Source: Anaerolineae bacterium
GTDB lineage: Bacteria > Chloroflexota > Anaerolineae > Aggregatilineales > Phototrophicaceae
Direction: 5' to 3'
Length of the DNA stretch: 64,000 nucleotides
NCBI GenBank assembly: GCA_025055175.1
Contig: JANWYT010000003.1
Coordinates: 124,001-188,000 of the forward strand
A program made the position numbers and the translations under genes. This document shows positions 24,848-33,192 of the stretch, piece by piece (the first letter of the stretch is position 1; the number at the start of each line of letters is the position of its first letter). Below the pieces are notes generated by a model. The model was not told the DNA's origin, did not search any database, and was given only the letters and a program-made list of their open reading frames with translations.

Positions 24848-25906
24848 TCAGTTCAGTAAGCGGATCACCGAGTCAGCGGTGGTGCGGTCAGGCGTGCTGA
24901 TGAAGGTCATGCGTGGTAGCTCAGCTGAGAAGCCATAAGCCTGGCCCTGGCGGAAGGTGGCGTCGCTGGCGTCGGCTTGGCCGCCTGGACGACGCAGACC
25001 ATAAGTGGCCAGCAGACGCTGCTGCTCCTCGCGACGCAGGAAGTCGGCGAAGGCGCGCAGACTGTCGCGCTGAGTGGGCGTGGTGTTAGCGTCGTCCCAG
25101 ATGTAGAAGGGGAAGTCCAAGCGCACGTTGTAGGCGGGGTAGGCGTAGACCAGCTTGTCTTGGAAGGCGTTCAGGTTGGTCAGCCACTCGGCTTCCGTCA
25201 GCAGGGCGAAGTTGATGCGCTTCGCGCCCTGAGTGGCTAGCGTGCTGATGAGGCTGACGTTTGGCCTACCGACGGCCAGCTTGAGCGGCGCAAACCACTC
25301 CGAGAAAGCCACGCTGCCCACCACGTCGCGGCGGACGTTGTCTAATTGGCTGTAGCTGGCGGCGGCGCTCAACAAGGCCGCATAACCGCTGCTCGTGCTG
25401 GCTGGGGGTAATCCAAGAAAGACGTTGCCGCGCAGCGCTGACATTCCGAAGCGTTCCCAGGTCTCAACTTTGGCGGCGGCCTGCACGGCCTGCCAATCGA
25501 AGGTCAGGCCATCTTGGGTGATAGCCTGGACGTACTCTTGCCAGCCACCCCAAACCAAGACCGTCTCTGCTAAAGACTCAGCTAGGGGACGGAAGGGCTG
25601 GCTAGGATTGAAGGATGGCTCAAACAGGCGGCTGGCTGCAATCCAGCCATCGTGGCGTGTGGTGGGCGTCCAAGCCAGCGCTTCTGCTTCAGTCTGTTTC
25701 ACCACGCTGATAGAGACGCGCGCCCCACTGATGGTGGTATCTTGGGCGTTGAAGGCCAGTGCCGCCCGGCTCACCCAGGCTTCCACTAGTGGATCGACGG
25801 CGACTCGTAGAATGATAGGAGGTTGACTGGTGGCGACGTAATTGGCTGCCACCAGCGTCGCGAAGATCAGGCCGAAGAAGATAAAGACCAGGGTCGAACG
25901 CCGCAT
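24848..25906 (-). CDS. Membrane-anchored solute-binding-like protein
   Basis: The 352-residue protein has an N-terminal helix (TLVFIFFGLIFATLVAANYVA) and an extracytoplasmic part with type 2 periplasmic-binding features: ILRVAVDPLVEAWVSRAALAFN, VWGGWQEYVQ, GLPPASTSSGYAALLSA and a YPAYNVRLDFPFYIW segment. No lipobox is seen, so an uncleaved anchor is likely. No permease or ATPase genes are adjacent. It starts 42 bases before the VWA lipoprotein and shares the same general design, so the two probably act together. Confidence 0.75.
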   Translation of the reverse strand: MRRSTLVFIFFGLIFATLVAANYVATSQPPIILRVAVDPLVEAWVSRAALAFNAQDTTISGARVSISVVKQTEAEALAWTPTTRHDGWIAASRLFEPSFNPSQPFRPLAESLAETVLVWGGWQEYVQAITQDGLTFDWQAVQAAAKVETWERFGMSALRGNVFLGLPPASTSSGYAALLSAAASYSQLDNVRRDVVGSVAFSEWFAPLKLAVGRPNVSLISTLATQGAKRINFALLTEAEWLTNLNAFQDKLVYAYPAYNVRLDFPFYIWDDANTTPTQRDSLRAFADFLRREEQQRLLATYGLRRPGGQADASDATFRQGQAYGFSAELPRMTFISTPDRTTADSVIRLLN

Positions 25907-26003
25907 CGTTCATGCCTCCGCAAATGTCCAGATGGGCTTACAATCCTAATTCTAATCCAGGCGGCGTAGGCTGTGTCCCCTTATTCTTTGGGGACTCATC
26001 TCT

Positions 26004-27410
26004 TCAGTTCGGCTTGCTCCAGAACTGGCCGTGGAAGCCGAAGGGGATGTGCTGCGGGACTTCAGCACGGGCCATTTCGCTCAGATCGCGAGCATTCAGC
26101 ACCAGCAGGAAGGAGCGACCGACGCGACTGTCTAGCACTACCGCCAGCAGCACGCCCTCATCTTCTGCCTGGCCGTGCGGATCAGGCACGAAGACCGCCT
26201 CGCCGGGGTAGCAGCCGTCTTCGCGCCAAACCTGGGCCGTGCGCGCCTGCACGTCCACTTTCACCAGTTGATTGATGAAGTCGCCGCTGCCCGCCTGTGT
26301 ACTTGCTCCGTAGGCATAGCGATACGGTAGGCCGTTATAGCCATAGTGAATGCGCGGCAGTTCGATTGTCTCGCTGCCGATGACCTCATACTCGGCTCGT
26401 CCACCGCTCAGCGGCAGGCTATAGCGGCGGAATTGACCCACTGGTGGGTACTCGTTGCCTTCTAGGAGTTCGCGCACGTACAGGCTGTCGATCAGGCGGG
26501 CGTCGTCGTAGGCGCTGATGTCCAAGATGATCTCGTCATCTCCTTCATAGGCGTTGATGTGGTGGAAAGCGAAGAAGGGGTCGGTGGGGATATCGGCCAG
26601 CAGCGCGCCGCTGTCTTTGTCCACCACCAAGAAGCGCGAGTCGCGTTGCGCGTCGTAACGGAAGTTGCGGATGAAGGGTTGATCGCCGAAGGCAAGGGCC
26701 AGGGGGCTGGTCAGTCGCAGAGAGAATTCTGCGAGGACGATGGTGCGGGCCGTGACGGCGAAGCTGTGGACGTAGGCGGGCTGCTGCACAGGCAGGTTGG
26801 CTATCAGGCGGCGCGCTTTGTCGGTGACGGCGTAGAGCTGATAGGCGCTGCTCAGGCCAATGTAGGTCATCATGTTGATTCCGAAGCCGCGTTGCGCGTC
26901 GTAGTGCGGGTGCGCAGTGGCGATCTGCGCCTTCACCTGGTCATCATAGCCGTACACCCCCAGCGTCTCTAGAGTCTCGGGGTTAAATGCCATCGGCAGC
27001 GGGAATTCGGTCATGGCCAGGTAGTGTTCGCCCAAGCGAGTCACGTTGACGACGGCGTTGTTCCCCTGTTCATTGCTGAACAAGGCCATAGCCTTCTGGA
27101 ACAAGCTGCGGCAGGGATCGACGGCGAAGCCACGGAAGTGAATCTTGCCTGCGGCGTTGTCGCGCTCGTAGCTCTGCGAGCGGATGAAGCGGTTGCTATA
27201 GCGCACACGTCCCTCACTCAGGCTGAAGCGGTGCAGTTGGGCCAGGCCGTCAAACCAGTGCGGAATGGGGGTGCGGCCCACTTCGAACTGGCCAGGGCCG
27301 TTGCGGATGAGCGTGCCGCGCAACCAACTAGGCAGCGCGCCGCGCACGGGCAGCTCGGCTTCGATCTCGGCGTATTGACTGGTGAAGCCTAGCTGATAGG
27401 GTTTGGGCAT
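26004..27410 (-). CDS. Carotenoid cleavage oxygenase (RPE65/BCMO-like)
   Basis: This 468-residue non-haem iron dioxygenase cleaves a double bond in carotenoids or related apocarotenoids. The seven-bladed propeller family pattern is clear: LRGTLIRNGPGQFEVG and WFDGLAQLHRFSL. Four iron-ligand histidine contexts are present: TAHPHYD, AYVHSFA, FFAFHHINAYEG and the near-terminal FGFHGQFW. It lacks a signal peptide, so it acts in the cytoplasm or on the inner membrane face. ATG 27410 (MPKPYQLGFTSQYAEIE) gives the normal length. The substrate could be carotenoids of the host or a lignin-derived stilbene, since the families are close; the former seems likelier in this setting. Confidence 0.9.
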   Translation of the reverse strand: MPKPYQLGFTSQYAEIEAELPVRGALPSWLRGTLIRNGPGQFEVGRTPIPHWFDGLAQLHRFSLSEGRVRYSNRFIRSQSYERDNAAGKIHFRGFAVDPCRSLFQKAMALFSNEQGNNAVVNVTRLGEHYLAMTEFPLPMAFNPETLETLGVYGYDDQVKAQIATAHPHYDAQRGFGINMMTYIGLSSAYQLYAVTDKARRLIANLPVQQPAYVHSFAVTARTIVLAEFSLRLTSPLALAFGDQPFIRNFRYDAQRDSRFLVVDKDSGALLADIPTDPFFAFHHINAYEGDDEIILDISAYDDARLIDSLYVRELLEGNEYPPVGQFRRYSLPLSGGRAEYEVIGSETIELPRIHYGYNGLPYRYAYGASTQAGSGDFINQLVKVDVQARTAQVWREDGCYPGEAVFVPDPHGQAEDEGVLLAVVLDSRVGRSFLLVLNARDLSEMARAEVPQHIPFGFHGQFWSKPN

Positions 27411-27455
27411 AGCGAGACGCTTTCGAACGACGACGGACGAGACGAGAGGAAGCAC

Positions 27456-28445
27456 TCAGATGATTACGCCCTGGTCGCCTTCTTCTGGCTCAGGCGCGAG
27501 AGTCTCTGGGACGATCTTCTCTAGGGGTTGGTTGCGGCGCACGCGGAAGGCGTCTAGGTCGCGGACGACGTGGGCTTCGGGGAAGATGGCTCGCGCTTCA
27601 GCTAGCACGTCGCGCTCATGATAGCGCCGCGAGATATGGTTGAGCAGCAGGCTCTTGACGTTGCACTCCGCCGCCAGTTCTGCCGACTGGCGCGCTGTCA
27701 GGTGGCCATACGACTCAGCGTAGTGGCGATCCATATCCAAGAAGGTGGCTTCGATGACCAGAGCGTCGGCGTCCTGGATGAAGGGACGCAGGGCTTCGGG
27801 CCGCGAGACATCGCCTGTGAAGACCAGCTTCACGCCGGCCTGCGGCTCGTCTAGCACCATGTCTGGCGTGATGATGCGCCCGTCGGCTAGCGTGACATTC
27901 TGGCCCTTGACCAACAAGCTGCGCTCTGGGCCGTTGGGGACGCCCAGCGCTTCCGCCTGCTGCACCAAGAAAGGGCGGTGCGTGTCTTCTTGGAAGATAT
28001 AGCCGAAACAACCACGCCCACGATGGAAGACGGGGAAGGCCTGCACGCTGAAGCGCCTACCACGATAGATTGTGCCAGCGATGGTCTCGTGTAGGTGGAT
28101 GGGCAACATGTCGGGCTTGTCGCGCAGCACCACGTCGTAGAGCAGGCTACGAATTCGCTCCAGAGTCGGCGCGCCGCCCCAGATGTCCACCTCGCCCACG
28201 CGCTCCCAGTGTGCATAGGTAGAGATGAGGCCGCCCACCCCCAGGATGTGATCTAGGTGGGCATGGGTGAGCAGAATCTTGTTCAAGCGCTTGAAGCCCA
28301 AGCCGCTGCGCAAAATTTGGCGCTGCGTGCCTTCGCCACAATCTACCAAGAAGCGATCTTCGTTGGCGATGACGGCGGTTGACGATAGGCCGCGATGGAT
28401 TGATGGCGCCGAAGCAGAAGTCCCTAAGAAGACTAAATCGAACAT
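27456..28445 (-). CDS. rnz: Ribonuclease Z (tRNA 3' endonuclease)
   Basis: This 329-residue metallo-beta-lactamase fold enzyme removes 3' trailers from tRNA precursors. It has LVDCGEGTQRQI, the zinc motif LTHAHLDHILGVGGL, FTGDVSRPEAL with the Asp ligand, and EATFLDMDRHYAESYGHLTARQSAEL with the later His. Both tRNA genes in the window lack an encoded CCA, so this enzyme is expected to create the CCA-addition site. ATG 28445 overlaps the stop of the upstream glycosyltransferase by one base (TGATG). A short acidic tail (EPEEGD) ends the protein. Confidence 0.93.
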   Translation of the reverse strand: MFDLVFLGTSASAPSIHRGLSSTAVIANEDRFLVDCGEGTQRQILRSGLGFKRLNKILLTHAHLDHILGVGGLISTYAHWERVGEVDIWGGAPTLERIRSLLYDVVLRDKPDMLPIHLHETIAGTIYRGRRFSVQAFPVFHRGRGCFGYIFQEDTHRPFLVQQAEALGVPNGPERSLLVKGQNVTLADGRIITPDMVLDEPQAGVKLVFTGDVSRPEALRPFIQDADALVIEATFLDMDRHYAESYGHLTARQSAELAAECNVKSLLLNHISRRYHERDVLAEARAIFPEAHVVRDLDAFRVRRNQPLEKIVPETLAPEPEEGDQGVII

Positions 28446-30460
28446 CAGTTGTTCCCTACGGTGATGGGATAGAGCAGCAGTCGATCCCCGCGCCGCTGCG
28501 CCTGCTCGTCGAAGACGGGCAGGCGCGCCCCCGTCTGGCTCTGGTAAGCGCCAATCGACACCGTGTAGATGCCGGGCAGCATGGTGGGCAGGATCGGCAC
28601 AGCCGTCACCTGGATGAAGACGTCGCGCGGCCTGAGCTGGCCGACGTTGACGCTGATGAGGTCGCGCTGGCTAGCAATCGTCACTGAGTCGATCAGCAGA
28701 TGGTTGAAGAGCATGAGGTCGGGCGGCAACTCCCCGTCCACGCGCCAATAGGTGATGACCTGAGCGTGATCGCCTGGGCGGTAAATGCGTCCGTCGTCGC
28801 TGACGTAGCCCATCCAGGTGACATTGCCGCCCAAACGCACGGGCGGCGGCACGAGCTGACCGCTGAACTCACCGGCTTCGATGGCGTACTGGGCAGACGT
28901 TGTGGTCATAAACTCACCCAGTTTCTGGGCCAGCAGCGCGCTGGCATCCAGCTCATAGATCACGTTAGGCGGCACGTCGTCGGCGTGGAGGGCGAATTCG
29001 CGCTTCAGCCAGCCCTGTAGGTAGCGAGGCAGCTGCTCATAGGCGCTGCTGGTGGGCAAGACGACGCGCTGACGCTCACCGCCCTGGCGCAGCAGCAGGC
29101 TGCTGCTGCAATCGAACAGGCTCACATCGACCTGTTGATTGTTCAGGAAGAGCAGCACCAGCGCAGCAGGCGGGATGTTGTCGATGGTGAAGGACGCGCC
29201 CATCTGCGGATAGCAGAAGCTGGTGGGCAGATCGCTGCCGTGTGCGTCTAGATAGCGGGCCACCTGAGCGGCGGGCGTCTGATAAAGGGCTTGGACTTCG
29301 GGCAAAGCTCGCCAAGCACGCAATCCTTCTGTGGTACGCCAAGCCAAGCCTAGCGCCAGCAACACCAGCAAGCCGAAGCCCAGGGCGCGCAGGCGGCTCT
29401 GAGGCAGCCTGTCGGCGATGACCTGCACCCCCACGCCCATCAGCAGGGCCAGCGGAGGTAGGAGCGTAGCCAGGCCCGTCAAGTTCGGCTGCAGGAAGGC
29501 GAAGGGCAGCAGTCCTAGCAGGATCAGCACCAGCAGCACGAAGCGCGGTTGCTGACGCTGTTGCCAGGCGCGCCATAACCCCAAGCCCAGCAGCACCATC
29601 AGGGCAGGGTGCAACAACGAGCCATTGGGCAAGCTGTAGGTGAGGTCGCCAGTCCCGCCGAACAAAAAGGCCAGGCCTGTTTGTAGGTTGTCTTGCAGAC
29701 TGACAAAGCCGTCTGCCAGGCGATTGAGTGCCAACGTCCCTGCGCGCAGGCTGGTGAGCAAGTAGGGAATGCCCACGATGGTCATCAGCAGCAGGGCGAA
29801 GCCCAGCAGCGAGAGCTGCTGGCGACTAAGCGGGCGCTGCGTCACCACCACATAAGCGATGAACAGCATGGCCAGGGCCATCAGCGGCAAGCCCAACGGA
29901 TGGACGTAGAGGGCTAGGCTCAGGATGATCCCTAGCAGGGCATATGCAGGTATGGAGGTCGAATTGGGACGGGCTTGCTGATAGACGGGCAATGCGCGGG
30001 CCAAAGCCAGCATGGTCACCGTCACAATCAGGGGCAGCACCTGCTCCACGACGATGAGGCGCGAGAGCAGCACCGACGCGAAAGCCAGACTCATCAGACC
30101 AGCCGCCACCAAGCCTGTGAGGCGTCCGTACAACCTCATGCCCAGCGTCAGCACCAGAGCCACCGTCAGCACGCCCAGCCAGGGCGCCAGCAAGCGGAAG
30201 CCAAACAGACCGTCGCCCCAGAAGACCGTCATCAGGCTGAGCAGCGAAGGATAAGCTGCTTCGACAGGCCCGCGCGTCGCCTGCAAGAACAGGCTCACGC
30301 TGCCTTCGCGAACTTGCAGAGCTTGCGCGATGGTATCGATTTCGTCTGCATTCGCCCCATAGGGCAGACGAGAGAGGTCGAAGAAACGCAGCAGGGCAGC
30401 CAAGAGCAGCAGGATAACCGCCAGCCAGTAGGTGCGTCGATGGGTGAGCAGACGAGGCAT
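28445..30460 (-). CDS. GT-C glycosyltransferase-like multi-pass membrane protein
   Basis: The 671-residue protein opens with a membrane helix (TYWLAVILLLLAALLRFF) and the loop LPYGANADEIDTIAQAL, in which the Asp/Glu pair occupies the catalytic place of GT39/GT83-type enzymes. About eleven helices follow, then a large soluble C-terminal domain of about 250 residues (beta-rich, with GNVTWMGYVSDDGRIYRPGD). It probably transfers a sugar from a polyprenyl-phosphate donor at the outer membrane face. It is four bases downstream of the CobW gene and overlaps rnz, so it lies inside one long operon. Confidence 0.78.
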   Translation of the reverse strand: MPRLLTHRRTYWLAVILLLLAALLRFFDLSRLPYGANADEIDTIAQALQVREGSVSLFLQATRGPVEAAYPSLLSLMTVFWGDGLFGFRLLAPWLGVLTVALVLTLGMRLYGRLTGLVAAGLMSLAFASVLLSRLIVVEQVLPLIVTVTMLALARALPVYQQARPNSTSIPAYALLGIILSLALYVHPLGLPLMALAMLFIAYVVVTQRPLSRQQLSLLGFALLLMTIVGIPYLLTSLRAGTLALNRLADGFVSLQDNLQTGLAFLFGGTGDLTYSLPNGSLLHPALMVLLGLGLWRAWQQRQQPRFVLLVLILLGLLPFAFLQPNLTGLATLLPPLALLMGVGVQVIADRLPQSRLRALGFGLLVLLALGLAWRTTEGLRAWRALPEVQALYQTPAAQVARYLDAHGSDLPTSFCYPQMGASFTIDNIPPAALVLLFLNNQQVDVSLFDCSSSLLLRQGGERQRVVLPTSSAYEQLPRYLQGWLKREFALHADDVPPNVIYELDASALLAQKLGEFMTTTSAQYAIEAGEFSGQLVPPPVRLGGNVTWMGYVSDDGRIYRPGDHAQVITYWRVDGELPPDLMLFNHLLIDSVTIASQRDLISVNVGQLRPRDVFIQVTAVPILPTMLPGIYTVSIGAYQSQTGARLPVFDEQAQRRGDRLLLYPITVGNN

Positions 30461-30463
30461 GGG

Positions 30464-31477
30464 TCAACTTTCTGGGGTGCGGCGTCCGCGCCACCACTGG
30501 CGCAGGCCGTCCCACCATTGGCGGAACTCGGTCGGGGCAATGTTGTCCGCCAAGCAGGCTTCCAATCGCGTGCGCAGCGTAAGAACGTCCAGCGCCCCTT
30601 CGCCAATCAACACAAGCTGCGTGCCAGGGGGATGGTTGTCATCCCAAAGCTGGCCCTGGCTTAGGCTGGCGCGCCTGCCCGCCACCTGGACGACCAGCGC
30701 AGCGTCGGGCAGATCGCGCACGTAAGCCAGTCCTTTGAGGCGATAGACGTTGGTCGGCAGGTCGTCCAAGAAGCGCTGAAAGGCCGCCAAATCCAGCGGG
30801 CTGTCGCTGTGCCACTGCCAGGTTTGGAAGCGCTGGGCATGATCGTCATGGTCGTGGTCATGCAAGCTGCGTTGCCAGCCTTGTTCGCTGGCCATGCCCC
30901 AGACTAGCGCCAACGGCACGTCGGCCTGCACGGCCCGCAGCACGCGCGCCTGCGGCACTTGCCGTCGCGTCCAGGCTTCTAGGTTTTGCAACGTCGTCTC
31001 ATCCACCAGATCAGCCTTGTTCAGGATGACTAGGTCGGCGGTGCGCACCTGCTGCTCGGCCAGGACGCGCGAGCGACCGCGCAAGCGGTCGAAGCCTTCG
31101 GCGTCGATCATGGTTAGAATGCCATCGACGTGGGTGCGCGCTCGTAAGCCGGAGTGGGCGATAGTCTGGATGATCTCGGCAGGATCGCTGATCCCGCTGG
31201 CTTCGATCAGCAACGCTTCGGGCGGCTCAGGGCCGTTCAGCAGACTCTCGATAGCAGCTAGCAGGTCGCTGCGAATGGTGCAGCAGATGCAGCCATTGGC
31301 CAGCTGTACTGTCGCGCCTTCTACGCCGACGATGAGCCGCGCGTCGATGTTGATCGCGCCAAAGTCGTTGACTAGCACGCCAATCCGCCGCTCGTGCGGC
31401 GCGCTGAGCAAGCGATTCATGAGGGTCGTCTTGCCTGAACCGAGGAAGCCAGTGAGCAGGGTGATGGGGGTTGTCAC
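30464..31477 (-). CDS. CobW/COG0523 family GTPase (metal chaperone type)
   Basis: A G3E-type P-loop GTPase of 337 residues. It has Walker A TGFLGSGKTTL, then the metal site NGCICCTIRSDL (CxCC), LLIEASGISDPAEI and VILNKADL for guanine binding. A histidine/aspartate run HDHDHDDH lies near residue 220. COG0523 proteins deliver zinc, iron or cobalt to client enzymes. The start is GTG at 31477, because it overlaps the stop of the membrane protein gene (GTGA) and the earlier part of the long frame is a shadow. The nearby metal enzymes (carotenoid oxygenase, RNase Z) are possible clients, which is only an inference. Confidence 0.9.
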   Translation of the reverse strand: MTTPITLLTGFLGSGKTTLMNRLLSAPHERRIGVLVNDFGAINIDARLIVGVEGATVQLANGCICCTIRSDLLAAIESLLNGPEPPEALLIEASGISDPAEIIQTIAHSGLRARTHVDGILTMIDAEGFDRLRGRSRVLAEQQVRTADLVILNKADLVDETTLQNLEAWTRRQVPQARVLRAVQADVPLALVWGMASEQGWQRSLHDHDHDDHAQRFQTWQWHSDSPLDLAAFQRFLDDLPTNVYRLKGLAYVRDLPDAALVVQVAGRRASLSQGQLWDDNHPPGTQLVLIGEGALDVLTLRTRLEACLADNIAPTEFRQWWDGLRQWWRGRRTPES

Positions 31478-31980
31478 AGCGCAGCCGCCCAGGCGCTCAG
31501 GCCCAGCACCAATAGGCCCAGGCTCACACTGAGCCAGGTCAGGCGTACCTCGCGGCGGCGCAGCTTGGCCCAAGCCTGGGGATCGCCTTTGCCGCGCTCG
31601 ACTAGCAGGCTGGCCCGCTCTAGCGCAGGCACGACGCTGTACTGCAAGACCAGCCCCACCAACGCCATGAGGACGATGGCGATGTGCTTGGCCAACATGA
31701 CTCGACTCCATTCGTTCTCAAAGCTCATGAAGCCCTCATAGTACTCATCCAAGCTCATCTGGATGAGGCCCGTCACCACCAGCGTCGCCAGTGCCAGGTT
31801 GCTGATGGGCGCAAAACGTTGTCGCCAGCGCGACAGCAAACGATACAAGCTGGGCTGATTCTCTAGGACGCGGCGCACCTCTGGCCAGACCAGCAGCACA
31901 GTCAGCAGCAGGCCGCCGACCCAGACGACGGTCGCCAGGATGTGGAAGAACAAGCTAAGGGCAAGTGAGGATGTTGTCAA
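31474..31980 (-). CDS. CopD-like integral membrane protein
   Basis: The 168-residue protein has four hydrophobic helices. It begins SLALSLFFHILATVVWVGGLLLTVLLVWP, with 'FHI-A-VVWVGG' typical of the CopD/DUF-type copper-related or cytochrome b561-like membrane family, and ends in a helix LTWLSVSLGLLVLGLSAW. I choose the TTG at 31980 because GGAGAG (31994-31989) lies eight bases upstream; the long frame would overlap the glycosidase gene further. Its stop overlaps the CobW start, so they are coupled, and a joint role in metal handling is plausible. CopD is a guess from topology and the HxxxxxxWxGG pattern. Confidence 0.65.
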   Translation of the reverse strand: MTTSSLALSLFFHILATVVWVGGLLLTVLLVWPEVRRVLENQPSLYRLLSRWRQRFAPISNLALATLVVTGLIQMSLDEYYEGFMSFENEWSRVMLAKHIAIVLMALVGLVLQYSVVPALERASLLVERGKGDPQAWAKLRRREVRLTWLSVSLGLLVLGLSAWAAAL

Positions 31981-33187
31981 TGTATTCGCTCTCCTCAACA
32001 CCCAGCGGCGTCTCTGGGATGACGTAGTCATCGCAGACTTTCTTCATCCGCGCTATCTCGTAGTAGACGGGCAGATGACCTGGCGGATAGGTGCTGATGG
32101 CCCACCAGTATTCCTCGTTGTCGGGCGTCCAGGTCTCTTTGGGGAAATAGATGAGCGTCATCAGGCCTATCCAGGGCCGCCAGTGTTCCAGGGCATAGGC
32201 AAAAGCCTCTGGGATGTAGCGCCGACGCTCTTCTTCGGTGACGGCGAACCAGGCGTACTCGGAGTTGGGGCGTTCGTCGCGGGTGTAGCCTGTCTCTAGG
32301 ATGGCCATCTGGCGCGCTGCGTCGCCGTGCTGGATCATGATCTTGCGCAGGTCTTCTACGCGGCGGAAGCTCGCCCAGCGTCCGCGCCCATCGCGTTCGG
32401 CGTCGTCTGGCCCATACGATGGCGGAGCGAAGCCGGGGGCGTGCGCGCCCACCACGTCGATGTAGTCCTGGAAGCCTGAGCGGTACATGGCGTCCAGATA
32501 AATGTCGTCGCGATGGGCCGTGTCGTCGTGCGTGCCGGTGGGCGCGAGGCCGGCGCTGATGAGGATAGCGCGCGGATCGTGGGCGCGGATGGCCTGGCTG
32601 CACGCCTTCAGCAGCGCTACATAGGCGGTGGCGTCGGGCGGTTGGCCACCCCATTCGCGGCTGAGGTTAGGCTCATTCCAGATTTGGTAGGCCTTGATAC
32701 GGCCCGCATAGCGCTTGGCCAGCGTCCCGCAGTAGTTGGCGAACAGGGTCAAGTCTTCGGGCGGCGCATCGTGAGAGCCTGTCGCTCGCATGTGTGCCTT
32801 CTGTGCCTCAGTCAACGCCCAAGATGGAGTTTCGCCCAGGCGTGCCACCAAGTACATCCTCTTAGACTGGATCAGCTCCACCACCCGATCCGCCTGAGCG
32901 AAGTTCCATTCGCTTGGCTTCAACTCCATCTCTTGCCAGGGGAAGGTTTGCTTGATGGTGTTGAAGCCCAAAATGCGCGTTGAGTCAGCCCAGAAGCCGC
33001 TCATGCCGCTGTCCCACCACAGGAAAGCCTGAATGCCGTAGGTTAGCGAGGGGAAGGGCTTGTCTTGGGGGATGGCCGCCGCCATGAAAGGGTCATTCTC
33101 GCGCAAGCGTTGCGCCCAGAAGACGCCCAACAGAGCAGCGGCGAACATGGCCAGCACGACAGCTAGCTGTCGATAAAGTGGGGTCAT
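31955..33187 (-). CDS. Membrane-anchored clan A glycoside hydrolase-like protein (GH cluster, fourth gene)
   Basis: The 410-residue protein has an N-terminal anchor (LAVVLAMFAAALLGVFWA) and a TIM-barrel domain of the GH5/GH39 (clan A) type. The acid/base glutamate is in YQIWNEPNLSREWG and the nucleophile in MAILETGYTRDE, so both catalytic residues are present. It is the most divergent of four adjacent relatives (31955-38949) and is the last transcribed. The likely substrate is an extracellular polysaccharide. The first part (GIQAFLWWDSGMSGFWA) corresponds to the barrel entry. The gene overlaps the CopD-like start by 26 bases. Confidence 0.82.
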   Translation of the reverse strand: MTPLYRQLAVVLAMFAAALLGVFWAQRLRENDPFMAAAIPQDKPFPSLTYGIQAFLWWDSGMSGFWADSTRILGFNTIKQTFPWQEMELKPSEWNFAQADRVVELIQSKRMYLVARLGETPSWALTEAQKAHMRATGSHDAPPEDLTLFANYCGTLAKRYAGRIKAYQIWNEPNLSREWGGQPPDATAYVALLKACSQAIRAHDPRAILISAGLAPTGTHDDTAHRDDIYLDAMYRSGFQDYIDVVGAHAPGFAPPSYGPDDAERDGRGRWASFRRVEDLRKIMIQHGDAARQMAILETGYTRDERPNSEYAWFAVTEEERRRYIPEAFAYALEHWRPWIGLMTLIYFPKETWTPDNEEYWWAISTYPPGHLPVYYEIARMKKVCDDYVIPETPLGVEESEYIDNILTCP

Positions 33188-33192
33188 GGCCC

